10,718 bases of DNA from NCBI GenBank assembly GCA_027064945.1, contig JAMOPB010000292.1, positions 1 through 10,718 of the forward strand, read 5' to 3'. Below the pieces are notes generated by a model. That model worked only from the letters and a program-made list of their open reading frames with translations, ran no database searches and was not told the origin of the DNA. The position numbers were made by a program, and so were the translations under genes. Origin of the DNA: Candidatus Cloacimonadota bacterium. GTDB taxonomy: Bacteria > Cloacimonadota > Cloacimonadia > Cloacimonadales > TCS61. Positions 4,868-10,718 of this stretch are shown here, in pieces (position 1 is the first letter of the stretch; every line of letters starts with the position of its first letter).

Positions 4868-5638
4868 ATGAAAAAAAATTTAGTCGCAGATATTGGTAAT
4901 ACTCATATTGTTATTGGTATTTATCATGATGATAAAATAATTCATTCTTTTAGACTGAAAACAGATAAACTTAAAACCGAAGATGAATATTATAATCTTT
5001 TATTGGGATTATTGCAAATACATGGTTTGAATATTGATAAAATTACCAATTTTGCTATCTCTTCAGTTGTTCCAAACTTATCTAGAACATTTAACCATTT
5101 AGCAGAAAAATATTTAAAGTGTAGAGTAATTAATGTAACTGCCCATCTTGATTTGGGATTAAAATATCCGATGGAAGATCCAGGATTTATCGGTGCCGAC
5201 TTAGTGGTGAATGCTTTTGCTGCCAAAGAAATTTATAAAGTTCCTACGATAGTTTGTGATTTTGGAACAGCTACTACAATTCAACTTGTTGGAAGCGATG
5301 GATATTTTTTTGGTACTGTGATTGCCCCGGGTGTGATAACTTCTGCCAGCCAATTATTTAGCGTTGCATCCAAACTTTCCAATATACAATTAGAATCACC
5401 AAATGAACTTTTAGGAACAAATACGATTGATGCTCTTAGAGCCGGCATTATTAGCGGAAACAGATTTATGTTAGATGGATTTATTAAAGAAATAAGAGAA
5501 AAATATAATTATTTGGGAGAAATAAAAGCTATTGCTACTGGTGGCATAGCAGAGATGATTTGTAAAGATTCAAAAGAAATTGATATCGTAGATAAAACTT
5601 TAACACTCGATGGATTGAATCTAATCTGCAATAAATAA
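4868..5638 (+). CDS. coaX: Type III pantothenate kinase
   Basis: Cytosolic enzyme that phosphorylates pantothenate with ATP, the first step of coenzyme A synthesis. It belongs to the ASKHA fold. The 256-residue length matches the family. Seen in order: DIGNTH phosphate-binding loop (8-13), SSVVP (65-69), GADL (109-112) with the catalytic Asp D111, VCDFGTATT (129-137) with monovalent-cation ligand D131 and ATP-contacting T134, APG (153-155) and LGTNTIDA (182-189) with T186 at the substrate site. Two positions depart from the family pattern I know: Leu112 replaces Arg in the GADR pantothenate-binding motif, and Gln139 stands where Asp is usual after GTATT. Start: AAGGA (4858-4862) five bases before ATG. 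The stop codon is three bases before the sprA start, so the two genes are almost certainly one transcript. No biotin repressor/ligase gene (birA), a frequent coaX neighbour, is seen. Confidence 0.94.
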   Translation: MKKNLVADIGNTHIVIGIYHDDKIIHSFRLKTDKLKTEDEYYNLLLGLLQIHGLNIDKITNFAISSVVPNLSRTFNHLAEKYLKCRVINVTAHLDLGLKYPMEDPGFIGADLVVNAFAAKEIYKVPTIVCDFGTATTIQLVGSDGYFFGTVIAPGVITSASQLFSVASKLSNIQLESPNELLGTNTIDALRAGIISGNRFMLDGFIKEIREKYNYLGEIKAIATGGIAEMICKDSKEIDIVDKTLTLDGLNLICNK

Positions 5639-5641
5639 TTT

Positions 5642-8600
5642 ATGAAAAAAATATATCCAATATTAATTATTGTTTTGCTTGTAAATATCTGCTTTTTATG
5701 GGCTGAAACATTTGAAATAGACTATCATTTACCCGGTACGATTAGTTTCCAAGGAAAGAATTTAGATTTTTATAATTACAAAAATTTCTCTATTGCCGAA
5801 TATGCAAATTATTCATTTTCCGGAATTTCACAAGAAACAAAATTCCAATTGGATTACGATAACAAACAAATTATATTAACACCTGTTGTTAGTGAAAGAG
5901 ATAGTATTCAAATATTTCCATCTGTTATAATCTCAATGGATAAATACTATCAGCTTTCGTTTGAGGAATTGTTTTATGAAAATCTACGGAAAGAGGTGCA
6001 ACAGCAATTTGATAGTGAAGAGCGTACCGAAGGACAAGGATTAATTCCTGAAATTGTAATTAACTTGCCTAAAATTGCCCAAACTAGGACAGTGCGAAGA
6101 TTACTGGGAAATAAAGCAGGAAGATTAAGCCTTAATGGTAGCCAAAAAGTTACCTTGCAAGGTGGGACAAATTATAATAGTTCACGCGATAGTGAAAAAG
6201 ATAATAGCAAAGATTGGCAGATGAAAGTTCGCCAAGATCTGATCTTACAATTACGAGGAACTGTCGGAGAAAAAATTCACGTAGATGTAAATCACCGAAG
6301 CACAAGTAAAGATGATATTTTATCCGAACCCTCCGAAGTGAATATTCGTTATGAAGGAACCGAAGATGAAATTGTAAAAACAATAGACGGTGGTAATATT
6401 TCTCTAAATCTATCAGGATCGAATTATATTACTTATAATGCTTCTTCCAAAGGTTTATTCGGAATAAAATCTGAAATGGAAATTGGAGATCTTTCTATCA
6501 CCACTATTATGGGGCAAGATCAAGCCAAGCAAGATACAAAAACTTATTCGAATTCAGCAGAATCAGATTCTACCACAGTTTATAGTAAAGCTTATGCTCA
6601 AAGATCAATTTATTATGTAACGGAACCGGAAGAATTATACCAAATTTATGCTGAAGGTGACCAATTTCTTATTGGAAACCAATGGCATAATATCCCTCCC
6701 GGATGGGCTGATAATGCTATCAAAACAGATGCTGACGGACGCTGGATATTAGCAAACACTGCTCCTCTGTTTTTACCTGATGAAGATGCTGAACTTACTT
6801 TGTATGTAGATAACCATATCGGGTCTGATAATACTCTCACACTTTCCGGAGTTGAATGGGATGATCCTGATTATAGCTGGGATGATAATAATGATACCGA
6901 ATATGATTTTGATATTCTTATCGAAGGTACCGATTATGTTGTAGATTATGATACAGGGCTTATTTATTTAAATTCGAACTTAGATAAAAGATATTCTTTG
7001 GGTATTACTTATACTTCAGTTAGTGGGAAGCAATATGGTAATCCGGCAGCAAATCCTGTGGAAGTTAAATTATTACGTAAAACAAATCAAGATAAAATAG
7101 ATAATCTCCATTATTGGAAATTACAAGCCAGAAATATTTACAGTATGGGATTAGAAGGCATCAAAGCTGATGGCTTTGGACTAAATGTGTATCATGAAAA
7201 TGAGGCTGACGGTACTTTTGAATATACTGTTCCTGATACGATAAATTTTGAGGTATTACCGGGTGATGGTAAATATTATAATGATTATCTTAGATTGGAT
7301 GCCGATAATGATCATTCGGTAACAGCTGACGATAATACTATTAACTTAGAAGCCGGCACTATTACTTTTCCATTTATAGAACCATTCAGACCTCTTGGTG
7401 ATGCTGAAATTTATGATGAGGAAGGTGATTCTGTCCCTCAAAAAGATACTAAAATGCGGATGATGGTGAAAGGAGAAATTGGACGTAATAGTATCGATTT
7501 GGGAATGAATATTATGCCCGGCAGTGTTGTTGTGAAACTAGGACCGGATAAAACGAAACTTGTCGAAGGTGTAGATTATATTGTCGATTATGATTTTGGC
7601 GATTTAACTATGCTTTCCGAACGTGCCAAAGACACATCCAAAGAGATATTTATAGATTATCAATATAAACCGATTTTTGCAATTGATAGTAAAACAATTA
7701 TGGGAATACGTGCTGATTGGGATATTTCAGATAATTTTAAGCTTGGAAGTACATTTATTTATCAAAGTGAAAAAGTAAAAGAAGATCATCCCAAAATAGG
7801 AAATGAAAATAGAACGGTAATTTTAACTGATATTGATGGCGAGATTAGCTATAAAATACCTTTTATAACAAGAGCAATCGATTGGTTACCATTAATCAGA
7901 ACCGACGCGGAATCATCTATTTCTTTGGGTGCTGAAGCCGCTATGAGTCTTACCAAAATCTATGGTTCAGATAAACAAAGTGATAAAAAAGAAGCGTATT
8001 TGGAAGATATGGAAGCTATCTTAGATACATATCCTTTGGGGATTAATCGTGATAGCTGGGTTCCGGCCAGTAAACCGTATCATGTGTATAATTACGGGCG
8101 TGCAATACCAAATTGGTTCAATCCGGAAGAAGTAAGAGCTGAAGAAGTTTATATTCCCGAAACGCTAGCTTCCGATGAAAGAAATGATATTATTCAGATT
8201 TTAGCGCTAAGAATGAAACCTACTAACCTTTCCAATCCGGGTATGCAAAATCTCTATTGGTCTGGTTTGATGAAATATATTGGCAATGAAATAGATTATT
8301 CCGAAAAGAAATATATAGAATTATTGGTGAAAGTTAATGAAGATCATGAGACATTAGAAAAACCATACGTGAAAATGCATATCGATTTGGGTGATGTGAG
8401 TGAAGATTTCTACACTGATTTTGGCGGATTAGGCGTTCTGAATAAAGAAGAACGTAGTGAAACCGGATTGTTTAAAGATGCCCAAGATATTGGATTGGAT
8501 GGGATTCCGGATGGAGAACTCGGCGATGATCCTAATGATAATTATGACAGTGACGTTGTAATGGTTTATGGAGAAGAAGAATATCCACATATTAACGGGA

Positions 8601-10718
8601 CCGAAAATAACTTGAATGAACTTGATACGGAAGATTTGAATGACAACGGTGTCTTAAATACGGCAGAAATATTTTACGAATATTCTGTAGATTTGGGACG
8701 TGATGAATATCTGGAAAGTGAATATAATGGCTGGAGATTATATCGTATTCCGTTACACGGTGATGATAATTTCCAAAAAATTTCAAATAATGCCAATAAA
8801 GAACCTAACCTTGAAAAAATTAGTTTTGCCAGAATTTGGTTTGAAATTGAGCAAGAATGCAAAGTGAAACTTGTAAATCTTGATATAGTGGGAAATAAAT
8901 GGATTGAAGAACCTATTACTACAGATTTCTCAAGCGTAGTATCGGATATTGAATTGGATAATAATGACGAAATTGTCAGTGTGGGAATTGTGGATAATCA
9001 AAAAAATCCGCATTATATGCCTGCTCCCGGAACTGTGATCGAAAAAACAGGCGAAAGCTCTTTAGAACAATCTTTAGTGTTGACTTATCAAAACTTGCAA
9101 GCAGGACACCGAGGATACGCTACCCAAGAATTTATAGATAAATATAGCTTGTTAGGCTATGAAAGAATTCGCTTCTGGGTTTATGCCGAAGAGATGGAAG
9201 ATTATCTGGCAGATTATGATCCGCAAACTCTTGTAATCCGTATAGGTGCTAATGAAACAAACTACTATGAGATTCGTAAACCGATTGTAATTAGAGATTA
9301 TAATGCTGATGTGGATAACGAAATGAATCCAATTATGAAAAGTAAGTATTGGAATGATGAGGATAATCCGCAAATCGATATAAAACTTTCTGATCTTACA
9401 TTCCTAAAAAATGAGTTGGATGAAACTATTATTGATATGGGAAATTATCTTTATTATGAGAAAAACGGATATGAATTCAGGCGTATAGGAAATCCTACAT
9501 TATCCAATATCAAAGAGATCTCTTTAGGTTTGGAAGCTAACGAGTTATTTAATGGAACAGTATATTTTGATGATATTAGGGTAGCTAATCCTTTTGAAGA
9601 ACCGGGATATGCCGGCTTTGTAGATTTTTCTACTTCCCTAGCCGATTTTATCGGATTCAATGCTAACATGGAAGTTAAATCGGAGAATTTTAACACATCT
9701 ACTGAAAGAAAGAAAAATTATAGTTACGATTCTGAAAATAATTTTAACATAAGTGGCAATATCGGATTACATAAATTTTTCCCAAATCAATGGGGACTTA
9801 GTATGCCGGTAGTGCTTACCAGAAGCCAAAGTCTAAAATTATCTCGTTTCAAAGCAAATTCCGATATCTTAAGAGAAAATCTCAGTAAAGAAGATAAAGA
9901 GCGTGAACAAACAAAATCTCTTTTATATCGAGGTTCCTTTAATTTCTCTCAAAATCAAAAACCAAATTCTAAGATTGTGGAATATTTGGTGAAAAATACT
10001 AAGTTGGAAGCTAATATTCAAAAACGTTTTAGCTCTACTCCAACGAGTGCAGATTCTACACTTACTTACTCGGCAAAACACACTTATACTATGTCTTATA
10101 ACAAAGATGATGTGGAACTGAAAGTATGGAATTCCTTCTGGAACAAATGGTTTAACACAAATCATAAGATCTATTTCTTCCCAACTTCTATAAGTAACAC
10201 TATTAATTATAATGTGGAATATCCTGAACGTTGGACTTGGCGTACTGCTACCGATACAATTTCACATTGGGAGCTTAGCACAAATAATGATACAATAAAA
10301 ACTGTTACTACAAGCTCCAGCATTAATTTCCCTATCACCAGTAATCTTGATCTTAGTTATTCGCTAAATACAAACAGAGATATGTTAAAAGAAAATTATT
10401 TTGAAGACTTTAATATTGGTACTGAAAAAACGCGTACGCAAAAAATAGATCTGGATTATGATCCCAAATTAACAGACGGGATTTTAGCGATGAGTTTTTC
10501 TGCTTCAGCAGATTATAATGATCGTAGAATTGAAAGCAATACAACTACAGATTCTTTAAGAACTTATTATTATGATGGTGGCGTTACTAGGAATTTTAGC
10601 TCTGATTTTGATTTAAAAAATCGTGATCTTTTGGAAAGTTTTAGAGATTGGCTTGATTCTAAAATCGAAAGAAAACAAGAAAATACTAAACCTGAAGAAA
10701 AAGAATCGGAAAATAAAC
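5642..10718 (+). CDS. sprA: SprA, T9SS outer-membrane translocon (N-terminal part, runs off window)
   Basis: An uninterrupted frame of at least 1,692 residues with no stop before the window ends. SprA/Sov proteins are usually about 2,400 residues, so some 700 may be missing. SprA forms the giant single-chain beta-barrel through which T9SS cargo crosses the outer membrane. Residues 1-21 are a signal peptide ending LWA|E. About 160-295 resemble the SprA N-terminal domain, including YEGTEDEI, the following GGNISL and KGLFGIK (270-276). Two copies of an EGxDYxVDYxxGxL motif lie at 428-440 and 642-655. A DIGLDGIPD segment (949-957) and DLNDNGVLN (998-1006) match acidic SprA segments. FDDIRVANPF and the STSLADFIGFNA stretch (about 1309-1345) precede barrel-like alternating strands to the end. 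Only one Cys (C1073) lies in the mature part. No ribosome site precedes the ATG; coupling to coaX, three bases upstream, is likely. Confidence 0.9.
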   Translation, partial: MKKIYPILIIVLLVNICFLWAETFEIDYHLPGTISFQGKNLDFYNYKNFSIAEYANYSFSGISQETKFQLDYDNKQIILTPVVSERDSIQIFPSVIISMDKYYQLSFEELFYENLRKEVQQQFDSEERTEGQGLIPEIVINLPKIAQTRTVRRLLGNKAGRLSLNGSQKVTLQGGTNYNSSRDSEKDNSKDWQMKVRQDLILQLRGTVGEKIHVDVNHRSTSKDDILSEPSEVNIRYEGTEDEIVKTIDGGNISLNLSGSNYITYNASSKGLFGIKSEMEIGDLSITTIMGQDQAKQDTKTYSNSAESDSTTVYSKAYAQRSIYYVTEPEELYQIYAEGDQFLIGNQWHNIPPGWADNAIKTDADGRWILANTAPLFLPDEDAELTLYVDNHIGSDNTLTLSGVEWDDPDYSWDDNNDTEYDFDILIEGTDYVVDYDTGLIYLNSNLDKRYSLGITYTSVSGKQYGNPAANPVEVKLLRKTNQDKIDNLHYWKLQARNIYSMGLEGIKADGFGLNVYHENEADGTFEYTVPDTINFEVLPGDGKYYNDYLRLDADNDHSVTADDNTINLEAGTITFPFIEPFRPLGDAEIYDEEGDSVPQKDTKMRMMVKGEIGRNSIDLGMNIMPGSVVVKLGPDKTKLVEGVDYIVDYDFGDLTMLSERAKDTSKEIFIDYQYKPIFAIDSKTIMGIRADWDISDNFKLGSTFIYQSEKVKEDHPKIGNENRTVILTDIDGEISYKIPFITRAIDWLPLIRTDAESSISLGAEAAMSLTKIYGSDKQSDKKEAYLEDMEAILDTYPLGINRDSWVPASKPYHVYNYGRAIPNWFNPEEVRAEEVYIPETLASDERNDIIQILALRMKPTNLSNPGMQNLYWSGLMKYIGNEIDYSEKKYIELLVKVNEDHETLEKPYVKMHIDLGDVSEDFYTDFGGLGVLNKEERSETGLFKDAQDIGLDGIPDGELGDDPNDNYDSDVVMVYGEEEYPHINGTENNLNELDTEDLNDNGVLNTAEIFYEYSVDLGRDEYLESEYNGWRLYRIPLHGDDNFQKISNNANKEPNLEKISFARIWFEIEQECKVKLVNLDIVGNKWIEEPITTDFSSVVSDIELDNNDEIVSVGIVDNQKNPHYMPAPGTVIEKTGESSLEQSLVLTYQNLQAGHRGYATQEFIDKYSLLGYERIRFWVYAEEMEDYLADYDPQTLVIRIGANETNYYEIRKPIVIRDYNADVDNEMNPIMKSKYWNDEDNPQIDIKLSDLTFLKNELDETIIDMGNYLYYEKNGYEFRRIGNPTLSNIKEISLGLEANELFNGTVYFDDIRVANPFEEPGYAGFVDFSTSLADFIGFNANMEVKSENFNTSTERKKNYSYDSENNFNISGNIGLHKFFPNQWGLSMPVVLTRSQSLKLSRFKANSDILRENLSKEDKEREQTKSLLYRGSFNFSQNQKPNSKIVEYLVKNTKLEANIQKRFSSTPTSADSTLTYSAKHTYTMSYNKDDVELKVWNSFWNKWFNTNHKIYFFPTSISNTINYNVEYPERWTWRTATDTISHWELSTNNDTIKTVTTSSSINFPITSNLDLSYSLNTNRDMLKENYFEDFNIGTEKTRTQKIDLDYDPKLTDGILAMSFSASADYNDRRIESNTTTDSLRTYYYDGGVTRNFSSDFDLKNRDLLESFRDWLDSKIERKQENTKPEEKESENK

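Noticed and set aside
6150..10165. Several minus-strand open frames of 62-80 codons inside sprA
   Set aside because: All lie opposite one long uninterrupted coding frame with strong SprA family motifs. None has a ribosome site or recognisable product.
1..10718. CRISPR array, insertion sequence, phage or defence module
   Set aside because: No regularly spaced direct repeats, transposase or integrase motifs, or terminal inverted repeats with target duplications are visible. All substantial frames are otherwise accounted for.

Overview
This window comes from an AT-rich bacterial chromosome. The best-supported phylogenetic hint is the long open frame at the right end. It is an N-terminal fragment (at least 1,692 residues) of SprA, the giant outer-membrane translocon of the type IX secretion system (T9SS). 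SprA is essentially restricted to the Fibrobacterota-Chlorobiota-Bacteroidota (FCB) superphylum. Together with the base composition and the small clostridial-type 2[4Fe-4S] ferredoxin, this suggests an anaerobic FCB-group bacterium, perhaps a Cloacimonadota-like lineage. The exact phylum is inference, not something read from the sequence.

Layout, left to right. (1) 1-397: a palindromic repeat-like element (18-62), a minus-strand tRNA-Arg with anticodon CCT (74-150), and a 247-base AT-rich spacer. (2) 398-1498: an M20-family amidohydrolase that closely resembles N-acetyldiaminopimelate deacetylase (lysine/peptidoglycan precursor synthesis). It ends at a strong, probably bidirectional terminator (1510-1555), shared with a convergent small gene on the minus strand (1554-1835) whose product has a very acidic tail. 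(3) 1836-1915: a divergent promoter region. (4) 1916-4181: a two-gene plus-strand unit holding an unrecognised exported protein and a complete TatD-family metal-dependent hydrolase. (5) 4333-4503: a stand-alone 56-residue ferredoxin with an excellent ribosome binding site and its own terminator (4527-4570). (6) 4504-4867: a 364-base non-coding region with a good extended -10 promoter and a roughly 150-base leader carrying a long-range stem and a perfect palindrome. (7) 4868-10718: coaX (type III pantothenate kinase) followed after 3 bases by sprA, which runs off the window.

Most genes are housekeeping (lysine/DAP synthesis, coenzyme A synthesis, TatD, ferredoxin, tRNA). The accessory interest lies in the T9SS translocon sitting directly behind coaX under a structured leader, the uncharacterised exported protein, the acidic-tail small protein, and an unusual residue in the pantothenate-binding motif of CoaX. 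I see no phage, transposase, CRISPR array or defence genes, and nothing that clearly amounts to a previously undescribed multi-gene system.
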